This document shows positions 7,736-16,900 of a stretch of DNA of 64,000 bases, in pieces. A program made the position numbers and the translations under genes. This DNA comes from JAHJDO01 sp964437505 (GTDB lineage Bacteria; JAHJDO01). Every line of letters starts with the position of its first letter. The first letter of the stretch is position 1. The notes beneath the pieces were generated by a model that worked only from the letters and a program-made list of their open reading frames with translations, made no database searches and was not told the origin of the DNA. Location: NCBI GenBank assembly GCA_964437505.1, contig CAYTGU010000008.1:11845-75844 (forward strand), read 5' to 3'.

Positions 7736-8338
7736 TCACCCGATTTTTGTGATACCTATGTCTTCATTGCTTTTCCCAAAAACATAATTACCATTTTCTA
7801 TTTTTATTGACGGATAGACGTATGAATGGAAAATAGTACCGTCAGGTTTAATAGAGATTGTTTTTAGTCCTGCTATATTTATCCAGCAGAGTATTCTTGT
7901 AGTCTCTTGAAATTTTTTAACATATTGAATTGCCTCTAATTCATCGGTTGTTGATGGAATTTCTTGAGGCATATATATGCATGCCATGTATTTAGCCACA
8001 AAATTATTTATTGAGACAGGTGCAAGAAGAGCATTTTTATATTCCTTATTATCCAATTCTACAACAAATTCCAAAACATTCGGGGCAATCCCTATCGCAT
8101 CAAAGTACTTTTTTGGTATAGGATTCTCTAACGTCGTCCATTTATCCAGCTTTCTCCTAAATTTTGCATAATTCTTATAGCCGATCAATTCACATAATTC
8201 TTTAAGTCTTGCCTTTTCATTGTTCCCAATGAATTTTTTGTGCTTTTGGCTGATATAAAGTGATGTATTTCTGAATCTAATATAATCATCAGGAGTGTTA
8301 AATTTATCTCTTGCTGAAAATGTTGAAAGTATATTCAT
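7736..8338 (-). CDS. Hypothetical protein, possible helix-turn-helix
   Basis: 200 residues, no family recognised. Residues about 43-80 (ARLKELCELIGYKNYAKF, then RRKLDKW) could form a helix-turn-helix, and the C-terminal part looks like a beta-rich sensor-type domain (TISIKPDGTIFHSYVYPS). It sits between the ClpX-like gene (16 bases upstream) and the lipoprotein gene (9 bases downstream), so all three are likely one transcript. It might be a regulator or an adaptor for the unfoldase; this is speculation from position. Confidence 0.5.
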   Translation of the reverse strand: MNILSTFSARDKFNTPDDYIRFRNTSLYISQKHKKFIGNNEKARLKELCELIGYKNYAKFRRKLDKWTTLENPIPKKYFDAIGIAPNVLEFVVELDNKEYKNALLAPVSINNFVAKYMACIYMPQEIPSTTDELEAIQYVKKFQETTRILCWINIAGLKTISIKPDGTIFHSYVYPSIKIENGNYVFGKSNEDIGITKIG

Positions 8339-8353
8339 TAGTTTTTTCCCTCC

Positions 8354-9925
8354 TTACACAAGTATCTTCTCAATATCCTCAATCCCTATTAAAATCTTAT
8401 CCCTTTTCTCCTCTTCAAAACTGCTGCGAACAAAATTGGAGAGTACTCTCTCAAAAATCCCTCTCAATGCTCTTGCTCCTATTCCCTGCTTTTTGGCAAA
8501 AACGCTTATTGCCTGAATAGCATCGTCTGTCAGTTCAAAATCAAAGTAATGACCGTAGGTCTCCTTCATTTGCTTCAGGATGCTGTCTTCCGGTTCTGTT
8601 ATTGCGCAAGACAGATCTTCTTCCGAAAGGTCGTCAAAAGGAACTATCACAGGAAATCTTCCCACAAATTCAGGCAGAAAGCCGTAGTCTATAATATGCT
8701 GAGGTGTTACTTTGGCGTATAATCTCAGCGGATCACCGCTTTGCGCAGATGCAGGATTGGATTCAGCTGTAAATCCAATTCTATTTACTGCTTTATTCTT
8801 TGCCGTTATACTCTCCATATCAGAAAATGCACCTCCTCCTATAAACAGTATATTCTCAGTGTTTATATTATCATCAGAGCCAAATTTACTAACATTCATT
8901 GTAACGTTGTCTCCTTCCACAACCCTCAAAAGCTCCTTCTGCACTTCGTCTCCAGCTATGTCCCTGATTTTGCCTCCGTGTCTGGAAGAAAAAGAAGCGC
9001 ATTGAGCAATCTTATCTATTTCGTCAATATATACGATACCAATCTCTGCAAGAGTTTTGTTGCCGCCTGCGCTTCTAATCAGTTCATTAAACATTTCGCA
9101 TACATTTTTACCAACCCATCCGGAGCCGGTATATTTCGTGATGTCAACAAGGGAAATAGGAAGATTCATTATTCTTGCTATTGTCTGTATCAGATATGTC
9201 TTGCCAACGCCTGTTGGTCCAAGCATAAGAACATTACTCTTTTGCGCTCTCCCCCCTTTTTCTGTAAGCAATATTCTGTTCAAGTGATTAAAAACCGCAA
9301 TGGACAGCATATGCTTTGCTTCGGACTGGCCGACAACATATTTTGAGAGCTCGTTGAATATAGCTTTTGGGCCGGAATATTTCTTTAAAAGATTTTTTAT
9401 TGTTTTTTCAGCTGTCTTTTTATTGTGAGATTTTCCGGAAGCAGTATGCTTCATACCTAGTAACTTTTCCCTTGCTGTGGAAGTAAGGGTATATGATGAT
9501 GAAAATAAATTATCTTCTGATATTCTTTCATATCTGGAATTACAACATTTTATAAGACGGTATTTTATTAGCGATTTTATGCAGGAGACTGCAGCAATCG
9601 CTTCTGCATTAACCGAAAAGACTGCGCGCAGTATCCTGTAACCTGTCAGTTTTCCGTGAATTACCTCTTCTGAGACTTCTTTTGCAAGAAGAAGAAATAT
9701 TATCTGTCTTTCAGTTTTTGAGATCTTTTTGCCGTATAAGAGTTTCTTTGCCGGCAATTTCACGCTATCGGATAAGGATACTTTTTTATCAATAGAATCA
9801 GCAAGCTTTTTTATTTTCTTTTTTATTATATCTTTCGCATTTTCCCTGCCGGTTTTCTCATTCAGATAATTCATCCTTAATTCAGCAAGTTTTACTACAT
9901 CAGCAAGAAATTCACTATTTGTCAT
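8354..9925 (-). CDS. ClpX-like AAA+ unfoldase with unusual N-terminus
   Basis: 523 residues against about 420 for ClpX. Walker A is GPTGVGKT (236-243), Walker B IVYIDEID (297-304), and the aromatic pore loop is GSGWVGKN. RIGFTAESN carries an IGF tripeptide at the place where ClpX docks onto ClpP, and GARALRGIFE is the sensor-2 region. The usual N-terminal C4 zinc finger is absent. In its place are about 180 residues with a lysine-rich helix and a winged-helix-like segment (80-160). ATP-driven unfolding for a protease is the likely role; the substrate-selecting domain must differ from ClpX. No clpP is adjacent. GGAGGATAAGG precedes the ATG. Confidence 0.88.
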   Translation of the reverse strand: MTNSEFLADVVKLAELRMNYLNEKTGRENAKDIIKKKIKKLADSIDKKVSLSDSVKLPAKKLLYGKKISKTERQIIFLLLAKEVSEEVIHGKLTGYRILRAVFSVNAEAIAAVSCIKSLIKYRLIKCCNSRYERISEDNLFSSSYTLTSTAREKLLGMKHTASGKSHNKKTAEKTIKNLLKKYSGPKAIFNELSKYVVGQSEAKHMLSIAVFNHLNRILLTEKGGRAQKSNVLMLGPTGVGKTYLIQTIARIMNLPISLVDITKYTGSGWVGKNVCEMFNELIRSAGGNKTLAEIGIVYIDEIDKIAQCASFSSRHGGKIRDIAGDEVQKELLRVVEGDNVTMNVSKFGSDDNINTENILFIGGGAFSDMESITAKNKAVNRIGFTAESNPASAQSGDPLRLYAKVTPQHIIDYGFLPEFVGRFPVIVPFDDLSEEDLSCAITEPEDSILKQMKETYGHYFDFELTDDAIQAISVFAKKQGIGARALRGIFERVLSNFVRSSFEEEKRDKILIGIEDIEKILV

Positions 9926-10001
9926 CCTTATCCTCCATTTTAATTATAAACTACCACAGGGGTGTGACAAAAAAAGAATCCCATATGATTAAATTCATTG
10001 A

Positions 10002-10805
10002 CTAAGGCAAACCTAGTTTTTCTGCCATAGCAAGGTCTTCTTTTCTTCCCTTAAGATCTCCATTAGCAAATCTTATCTTTGCCCTATCTTCGTAAATAAT
10101 AGCTAAAAACAAATCTTCCTCTTTTGGCTGCTTATACAATTTTATTGATTCATCCATAGTCTTAAGAGCTTCCTTAATCTCTCCCTTTTCATATTTAGCA
10201 TTTCCAATATCATGTAGAGAAAGGGAGATATGGCCAGGATCAATCTTTATAGCTTTTTTATAATCCTTTATTGCCCCGTCATAATCTCCTTTATCACGCT
10301 TGGCATGACCTCTATCGGAATAGGCTAAAGAATTTTTAGGATTAATGGAGATAACTTTCGTCATATCTACGATGATATCATCAAATCGGTTAGCACGAAT
10401 GTTTTCATACCATCTATAGAAATAAAAACTTTCATTATTAGGTTCTAACTCTATTGCTTTGTCAATATCCTTAAATGCACCTTTGGAATCCCTTTTTAGT
10501 CCTTTTATATGTGACCTGTCTGCATAAGCCTCAGCATTACCTGGGTTAATTGAAATAGCTTTATCTAAATCCTTTATAGCTAAGTTAAAATATTTTGGAA
10601 TCTTGTTTCGTAAAAGAATAAATTGAGTATCCTGCATTTGTTTTCCACTATATGTTCTTGCTCTTAAAAGGTAAGCTGTTATGTTTTTTGGATTCATTTT
10701 TAAGACCTTTGAGAAGTCTCTAATTGCTTTATCGTAATTCCTCTTTAAATGATTTGTTTTACCTGAAGTTAAAAGCTTTCTTTCTAAAAGATAGGTATTA
10801 TTCAT
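10002..10805 (-). CDS. TPR repeat protein
   Basis: 267 residues built from about six tetratricopeptide repeats. Examples are DYDGAIKDYKKAIKIDPGH, NLAIKDLDKAISINPGNAEA and DSKGAFKDIDKAIELEPNN. There is no signal peptide or transmembrane segment, so it is a cytoplasmic scaffold. It lies between the tyrosine recombinase gene (24 bases upstream) and the ClpX-like gene (76 bases downstream), probably in one operon. It could be an adaptor that presents partners to the AAA+ protein; this is inference. Confidence 0.85.
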   Translation of the reverse strand: MNNTYLLERKLLTSGKTNHLKRNYDKAIRDFSKVLKMNPKNITAYLLRARTYSGKQMQDTQFILLRNKIPKYFNLAIKDLDKAISINPGNAEAYADRSHIKGLKRDSKGAFKDIDKAIELEPNNESFYFYRWYENIRANRFDDIIVDMTKVISINPKNSLAYSDRGHAKRDKGDYDGAIKDYKKAIKIDPGHISLSLHDIGNAKYEKGEIKEALKTMDESIKLYKQPKEEDLFLAIIYEDRAKIRFANGDLKGRKEDLAMAEKLGLP

Positions 10806-10829
10806 GCTTTGCCCTCTTCTAACAACTGA

Positions 10830-11735
10830 TTAGTTTGTAGTTAAATCAATTTTACTTACAGCGCTTTTTAAATCTTTATTGTTTATATGAAGATACCTCT
10901 CTGTAGTTCGAAGGTTACGATGAGATAATAACTCTTTTATAGTCAGGATATTCTCGCCTTGTTTTAGAAGAGCAGTTGCAAACGTATGTCTCAAGGTATG
11001 AGGAGAAAGTTTATCCTTTTCTATCTGAGCTTGTTTCAGATATTTCTTTACTAAATAGCAGACAGAACCATTGCATATTCTCTTATTACGCTTGCTTAAA
11101 AATACAGGCGAGGAAACTGTTCTATCCTTCCTTTCTCTTAAATAACGCTTGATAGCAATCATTACTATGTCATTTGCCGGCAATATCCGTTCATGGTTTC
11201 CTTTTCTTGTTACTTTAATACTACCCTCATCGAAATTAACATCACTAATATTTAATTCTACTAATTCACTTAACCTCAAGCCCATACCAAGTAAAGTGGT
11301 TATAATTGCTGTGTCTCGTGCTTTAAAATATTTTGTAGCATTCTTTTTAACAATACGTAGTAACCGTTTATATTCCTGCTCTGTTAAATACGAAGGCTCT
11401 TTTTGTTGAATTTTTGGTATTTTAACTTGAGTTGCGAAATTAACTTTAATCTCACCTTCTGAATTCAGGTATTTGAAGAAGGACTTTATTGTCGCTAGCT
11501 TTCTGCCTCTACTGACACTGGAATTAACTTTCTTGTAACCTACCTCTGAAAGAAACTGCATGTATGCTTTAATTATATACTGATCTACATCGCTCCATTT
11601 CCAATCTTTACCAAGTTCTTTATCAATAAATTCACTAAATTTGCTTAAATCGTATCTATAAGCTTCTACAGTTTTAGGAGACAATCCTCGTTCTGTGCTA
11701 ATATAGACTAGAAAATTATTGACTTCTTTGTTCAT
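10830..11735 (-). CDS. XerC/D-type tyrosine recombinase
   Basis: A 301-residue site-specific recombinase with the full catalytic set: Arg154 (MGLRLSELVELN), Lys178 (TRKGNHER), His246 and Arg249 (SPHTLRHTFAT), His272 (LLSHRNLRTTERY) and nucleophile Tyr281. The N-terminal SAM-like core-binding domain spans about 1-105 (FLVYISTERGLSPKTVEAY). The size fits XerC/XerD. Because it lies inside an accessory block with no dif site visible, it is more likely an element-borne integrase or resolvase than the housekeeping Xer. It is the first gene of its operon, behind a good promoter. The Shine-Dalgarno sequence is weak (GATGGGAA). Confidence 0.9.
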   Translation of the reverse strand: MNKEVNNFLVYISTERGLSPKTVEAYRYDLSKFSEFIDKELGKDWKWSDVDQYIIKAYMQFLSEVGYKKVNSSVSRGRKLATIKSFFKYLNSEGEIKVNFATQVKIPKIQQKEPSYLTEQEYKRLLRIVKKNATKYFKARDTAIITTLLGMGLRLSELVELNISDVNFDEGSIKVTRKGNHERILPANDIVMIAIKRYLRERKDRTVSSPVFLSKRNKRICNGSVCYLVKKYLKQAQIEKDKLSPHTLRHTFATALLKQGENILTIKELLSHRNLRTTERYLHINNKDLKSAVSKIDLTTN

Positions 11736-11762
11736 TGAATTCCCATCTTTTTATCTATTTGA

Positions 11763-11791
11763 ATGATAACATAATTTTAGCAAAAATTCAA
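11763..11791 (-). promoter_or_regulatory. Sigma70-type promoter for the recombinase-TPR-ClpX operon
   Basis: On the minus strand, TTGAAT (11786-11791) and TATCAT (11763-11768) are 17 bases apart. The -10 box is about 28 bases upstream of the recombinase start. The rest of the 331-base gap from 11736 to 12066 is AT-rich, and I see no gene or terminator in it. Confidence 0.55.
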
Positions 11792-12066
11792 GTTATTTTT
11801 AATTAAATAATATATTTAACTTAAAATATGGGGGATACCAATGCGTAGAAAATTTACTATGAATTATAGAGTTAACTATTTGTGATGAATACGGTTATAA
11901 ATTTATATAATACAGCCAATTCTCGCTTCCATTATAAAATTTGTATGTTTAATTTAAAAAAATACAGGTAAATAGAAGTGGGTAATTTGTGGTAGTATAT
12001 GTATTATTTAGAGTGGTGTTTTTAGCAGAATTGCTATACTAGAGTAAGGGTTTTTGGATTATTAGC

Positions 12067-12162
12067 TCAATTGAATAGTAGAATACCAAGATAATCTTTC
12101 GCCCTTGAATAAAGCTTACTCTTGCTTTCTCTAGGACCTGTGATATTTAATGTCTCTATGTT
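12067..12162 (-). pseudogene. Remnant of a SLOG (cpYpsA-like) gene
   Basis: A stretch of 31 codons plus stop reads NIETLNITGPRESKSKLYS then RAKDYLGILLFN. It matches residues NSIETLNIAGPRESKSP onward of the intact SLOG gene at 25423-26097, up to KDYLGTLLSN. The N-terminal two thirds and the C-terminal tail are missing. Together with the adjacent thermonuclease remnant it shows that a second thermonuclease-SLOG module once stood here, at the other end of the chaperone-kinase-helicase cluster. Confidence 0.85.
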
Positions 12163-12168
12163 ATTTCC

Positions 12169-12250
12169 TTACTTCCACAATCCCCTCTTATTCTCTCTCG
12201 CTTCTTTCTCTTATTTTCTGAACTGCTCAAGATACTTAAAAGGATACTTA
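12169..12250 (-). pseudogene. Remnant of a thermonuclease gene (3' end only)
   Basis: Only the last codons survive: FKYLEQFRK, a TAA stop in place of a Tyr codon, then EKEARENKRGLWK and the proper stop. It is nearly identical at DNA level to the end of the thermonuclease gene at 26088-26651 and abuts the stop codon of the secreted-protein gene at 12248. It is therefore a third, decayed copy of the nuclease found intact at 12693 and 26088. Confidence 0.88.
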
Positions 12251-12661
12251 ATGTGTTAATTTTTTTACATAATTTGTTGCTATGTGTTTTAAATCTCTTC
12301 CAACGACCAAACAGGTTCTTCCGCCAACTATTCCATAAGCACAAGAAATAGATAACCCATTTGTTTTTATAACTATTGTTCCTGTATCGTAAACTGTCCC
12401 TTTAGCACAGTAATCTAAAATATAAATTTGATTTTTATTAACAAATCCCAATATGGGCAGGTCAATCGTCAATCCACCTTTCCCTTTTATTTCTCCTCCG
12501 GCTATAATGAGTAATTCAGCGTCTTTGATAAAGCCTGTAAATCCAATATTTCTTAAAAACTCTTTAGCTTCATAATCTGTATAAAAATAACTTAAACAAA
12601 TTGATGGAATGAAAAATAAAAGTGCAACAGTCAAACTAAGTAAAAGTAGTTTATGTCTCAC
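12248..12661 (-). CDS. Secreted hypothetical protein
   Basis: 137 residues with a clear signal peptide (MRHKLLLLSLTVALLFFIPS, cleavage near SICLS) and a small, beta-rich mature domain containing two Cys pairs (DYCAKGTVYDTG, SCAYGIVGGRTC). No family is recognised. It follows the lipoprotein thermonuclease gene by 31 bases and probably shares its transcript, which suggests a periplasmic or surface partner. A decayed thermonuclease 3' end follows its stop directly, so the original C-terminus may have been changed by that recombination. Confidence 0.55.
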   Translation of the reverse strand: MRHKLLLLSLTVALLFFIPSICLSYFYTDYEAKEFLRNIGFTGFIKDAELLIIAGGEIKGKGGLTIDLPILGFVNKNQIYILDYCAKGTVYDTGTIVIKTNGLSISCAYGIVGGRTCLVVGRDLKHIATNYVKKLTH

Positions 12662-12692
12662 TGGTTACAATCCCATGCATTGATTCCCCTCT

Positions 12693-13199
12693 TTACTTCC
12701 ACAACCCTATCCTGTTTTCCCTCGCTTCTCTTTCATATTTTCTGAACTGTTCTAAATATTTAAAAGGATAGCGAGTATAAGCGTGACCATATCCCTGCTT
12801 GATCAGTTCAGCGTTAAGCATTAACTCTATACTAGCTCTATCCTTGAATTCTGGCATATCTCTGACATCGTTGGTCATAACATATACATAGGCTAAAGTC
12901 CGCCGATATTTGTCTTTCTTCTGCCAATCATACTCAAGCCTGACCTTCTTCCCTTCTACCATTCTTTTTGTAAAATTCGAGGCTTCTTTGCCGAAGTATT
13001 CAACTGGCTTTTTGGGATGGACTGTCTCTGGAGTGTCTACGCCTATTAATCTTACTTTGCCAATTCCTTCAACAACAATAGTGTCTCCATCAACTACTCG
13101 GGTGCAGGTATAATAGGATGTAGTTGTTTCAGCTTGAAGTGTGGTACAGGAGCAGAGAAGTAGTGGAAGTAAAAAGAGTAAGTGTTTTCTAAATAGCAT
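12693..13199 (-). CDS. Thermonuclease (SNase family) lipoprotein
   Basis: 168 residues. The N-terminus has a lipoprotein signal ending LLLCSC. The nuclease fold follows: RVVDGDTIVVEGIGKVRLIG, then VDTPE, with Arg and Glu of RLIGVDTPE matching Arg35 and Glu43 of staphylococcal nuclease. GKEASNF and KYRRTLAYVY (Arg87 equivalent) follow. It is expected to be an outer-surface or periplasmic Ca-dependent DNase/RNase. Compared with the copy at 26088 it carries an insertion (TNDVRDMPEFKDRASIEL), and a Gly-to-Arg change precedes the catalytic Arg. It lies 4 bases after the preceding gene of the RecQ cluster. Confidence 0.88.
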   Translation of the reverse strand: MLFRKHLLFLLPLLLCSCTTLQAETTTSYYTCTRVVDGDTIVVEGIGKVRLIGVDTPETVHPKKPVEYFGKEASNFTKRMVEGKKVRLEYDWQKKDKYRRTLAYVYVMTNDVRDMPEFKDRASIELMLNAELIKQGYGHAYTRYPFKYLEQFRKYEREARENRIGLWK

Positions 13200-13203
13200 T
13201 TTT

Positions 13204-13608
13204 TTAACCTACATCTTTAATATTTTCTCTTATTGCAGATTTTTGCTTGTCTGCTTTGGTCTGATCGATAGCATCTATTCTCACTAGTTCATCTACTGAA
13301 GCATCAAATAATTTTAATAAATCTTCTCCTAGTCCAACAGGATTAAGCAAACCTCTATAAACATGGAATCTTCCACTTTCAACAAGATCTCCAGAAATAT
13401 TTGCCATAATGCTATAAATCCATTGTCGTGGTGATGTGCCTTTTTGTACGAGTTGAACGAATTCTTGGGTGCGAGATAAAATTAATTCTTCAATTTGATT
13501 TTTTACCATTTCAAAAGCAGGGGTGTTAAATGTACAGCTTGCTTCATCTAATATTCCAAGTGCTGCTTTGACTTCTTTTGATGCAATTAATTTTTTGATA
13601 AATTTCAT
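13204..13608 (-). CDS. Hypothetical protein, partner of the tail-anchored protein
   Basis: 134 residues from the ATG at 13608, which overlaps the upstream stop codon as ATGA, so the two are translationally coupled. It is soluble and mostly helical (KFIKKLIASKEVKAALGILD, later VELVRIDAIDQTKADKQKS). No domain is recognised. Tight coupling to the coiled-coil membrane protein and the helicase gene places it in the same functional unit. Confidence 0.6.
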   Translation of the reverse strand: MKFIKKLIASKEVKAALGILDEASCTFNTPAFEMVKNQIEELILSRTQEFVQLVQKGTSPRQWIYSIMANISGDLVESGRFHVYRGLLNPVGLGEDLLKLFDASVDELVRIDAIDQTKADKQKSAIRENIKDVG

Positions 13609-13979
13609 TTTACTATGAGCATAACTATTTCTAAACATATAACTAGAGATAATCCACCAATCAATAAGATAAATCTTTGCCTATTTTTTTTGGCTAGTTC
13701 TTCTGCTTTCTTAGATATGCTATTGGTCTTCTCATCAAGTTCTCCTAATTTTTCAAATATACTAGCACTCCCAATATCATTTATAACTTTAATGATTTTA
13801 TGAGATTCCTCTGTAAGTTTTTGAGTGTCCTCTATAAATGCACCTAATTGTGTAGTTGCCTTTTCCAACTCATCTCCGGCTTGCTTATAAGAACCGACCT
13901 GTTCATGAAGAGATTTAAGATTTTTTACTAATTCCTTAGCATCTTCCTCGATTTTTACCATTTCTTCTTTTGTTGTCAT
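13605..13979 (-). CDS. Tail-anchored coiled-coil membrane protein
   Basis: 124 residues starting MTTKEEMVKIEEDAK at 13979. AAGGAGG lies 5 bases upstream, which decides against the ATG at 14000. Residues 1-95 form a heptad-rich coiled coil, and about 98-118 is a single C-terminal transmembrane helix (FILLIGGLSLVICLEIVML) followed by IVK. This is a tail anchor that leaves the coil in the cytoplasm. It starts 14 bases after the helicase stop, and it may tether or oligomerise a complex at the membrane. Confidence 0.7.
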   Translation of the reverse strand: MTTKEEMVKIEEDAKELVKNLKSLHEQVGSYKQAGDELEKATTQLGAFIEDTQKLTEESHKIIKVINDIGSASIFEKLGELDEKTNSISKKAEELAKKNRQRFILLIGGLSLVICLEIVMLIVK

Positions 13980-13992
13980 TTCATCCTCCTTT

Positions 13993-16900
13993 TTACGCAT
14001 TAAAGATATTTACTGCCTCTGTTGAGACGCGACTAAACAAATAGATACCAGGCTCATACAACATTCCATCTTCTGTATCTGGACTTTCTATTATGGCTTT
14101 TGCGAGTCTATCAGTATTAACAGTATGTAACAATTCTGTGACTATATTTCTGTACAACTGTTTTCTCTTTTCATAAACCTTTGAAATAAGCCAAGTGAGA
14201 GTTTTGTAAAGTGAATCCTCTTTAATGTTATATTTTTTATATGCAAACTCAATTGCAGCTGCAATATTTTGTATTACAATTTTCGTGTCAGAATTTACAC
14301 AATAAACTTCTGACAAAGACCGCAGAAATAATAATCCTGGATGATCTGGTGTTGACTCAAGATACCTAGCAACTTGTCCTCGAATCTCTGCAGCATTTTT
14401 TGGAGACCTTATTCCACCAATTACTTCTCCTTGTTCTGTTTCGTATCCATCTACAAGTTTTTTTAAAACTTCAAATCCTGCATCTTCTTCCGATTTAATC
14501 AATTCCCCGATTTCTTCTGCATGCTTAGATTCCAAATGTCTCAAAATTCCTTCCCTAAGTAGCTTATCTGAATTTCCCTTCAAGCTGGTTCTTGCTATAT
14601 TTAACATTTCCTCTAATGCTCTTCTTCGACCTTTTTCAATTGTTTCATAAATAAATTCGATTAAAACTCTAACAGTTGACGTCACAAATTCGTTAAACTC
14701 TTCGTTAAAATGTATCCAAAGCTTATCTGTCTCAGTTTTGACTCTGCCCTTGTTATATCCAGCCACATATTTCGCATAGTTTTCTATAATCTGTTCTTTA
14801 TCTGTCTCAACTAAACAAATAGAAAATTCCTTCGTAGAATAATTTATTGTATAATCTCTAATCACTCCTAATATCAAAAGTCTATGAATCGCTTTTTCTA
14901 CAGAATTTTTATCTTTCTTGTCGTGTATATCTGTTGCTTTCGATATGCGTTTTTGCCTCTCATCAATCACAAAGTTCACATTTCTACTTTTTGATAAGAC
15001 TCCTAACTTATCAATTACATCTTTCACGCTATCCATTTCACTTTGCACACCTTTGAATGCTTTAGCATGAAAAAACATCGCCCTGGTTATATCATCGTCT
15101 GTGTCCCAATTTCTTTCATTCTTCATTATGTTAGCAATTTCTTCAGGTGAAGTTTTAGGATCTAGTAATTTCGTTGTTCTTTTTGGGAAATCATCCGCCA
15201 GTATTATTATACATTTGGCTTCACTTTTATCTCTACCTGCACGCCCTGCTTCTTGATAAAAAGATTCTATAGAGCATGGGATACTAAAGTGAATTGTATA
15301 TCTGATATTAGGCTTATCTATGCCCATGCCAAATGCCTTAGTTGCTACCATTAAAGGAAACTTATTATTTTTGAAATTACAAGCTGTTTGTTTTTTGTAT
15401 TCATTCCAATCGAGAGACCCCCTCCATCTTTTAGGCTCCTTTCCAGCGTAAAACTTTATCAGCATACTTAAGTCTGCTGATATATTGTCTGCAACTTCGA
15501 CAACTCCAAAAGTGCTACCAACAAACGGACAAAAAAGTAAGCCACATTTTGTTTGCTTTCCTTGCGACTGATAAAAAGATGAAAATGTAACACCAAATTT
15601 CCCAGGTAAAACCCTTTTCAAGATACCATTCAATATATCTCTTTTTTCTTCTGATTTGCATTTAAAAATCAAAAAATGCAACTCTGGGCGGTCAAAAGTT
15701 TTTGGTGTTATTATTGCATCAAAGTCGTTAATCTGTAACTCTCTTTGAACATCTCGCAACACTGAATGTGATGCTGTGCCAGTTAGTGCCAAAAGTGGAG
15801 GTATCCTCCCCTTAAACTGGCAGTAATCTCTACTAATTCTACCAATATTTAAATAAGAAGTCCTAAAATCATGTCCCCATTCAGAAACACAATGAGCCTC
15901 ATCAATAGCAATTAATGAAATCGGGGAGCTAATCGTCAAAGCTTTTGTTGCACTTCTAAAATTTTTCATCTGAAAACGTTCTGGAGTAATATAACAAAAT
16001 AGATACTGCCCCTGACCAAACAATTGAATTAACTGTGTCTTTAAGTTTGAATCTTTAATTTGGCTCGAAATACCTACAACCCTATCTATCCCCATTCTTT
16101 CAAGATTATCTATCTGGTCGTTTATTAATGAAATTATCGGGTCAATTACAATTGTAACACCAGGTAAAATCATCGAAGCCAATTGAAAAGCTAATGATTT
16201 CCCAGAACCAGTTGGAAGTAAGACCACAGCATCCTTGCCTGTCAATGCTCTACAAATTGTCTCAAACTGCCCTTCCAAGAACTTCTCTTTCCTGAAAATA
16301 TATTGCAAAAAATATTCCAAGATAGATTCTTTTGGAGATACAATTTCGGCACAATTCGTTGGCCTATCGTGATGTGCTATCACTCCCGGAAATGATATAT
16401 CTTGGATTATAAACTTTGGAATACTTGACACTAGATTCTCATCCAAAGAAATTACTATGGAGTTATTTTTTGTAATATTTTCAGAAAAAAGACTTATGTG
16501 AAATTTTTTGAGACCAATTTTATAATTGTATAGGCTTGATATTTTATCAATTAACTCTAATAAGTCCTCAAAAGTCGCCTTAAGAATAAAACTTGCTTCT
16601 TCTTTATTAATTTTTATTGATTTAGCATCAAAATAAATAACTCCCTCTTTTCTAATGTCTATAAATCCTGCCAAAATTGCTTCGATAATTGTTATCTGGA
16701 CTTGATGAACAATCTTTATTGCATTTAAATACCTTTCTTCATTAGATATTTCAGTAAATTGTTTAACTTTATAATACTCTAACAAGTTGTATAACTTTTC
16801 TATATTTGGACCCACTTTGCTATGAACTTCTTTGTTTTTAATTCTAATTACCTCAAATCCCGCATTTATTAACATATCATCCCTGCTCATATCACGAGAC

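Noticed and set aside
8741..9346. 201-residue plus-strand open frame
   Set aside because: It is a shadow of the ClpX-like gene, which has complete AAA+ motifs on the other strand.
12156..12344. 62-residue minus-strand open frame
   Set aside because: It reads the thermonuclease remnant and the end of the secreted-protein gene in a wrong frame; the homologous frame shows the real relation.
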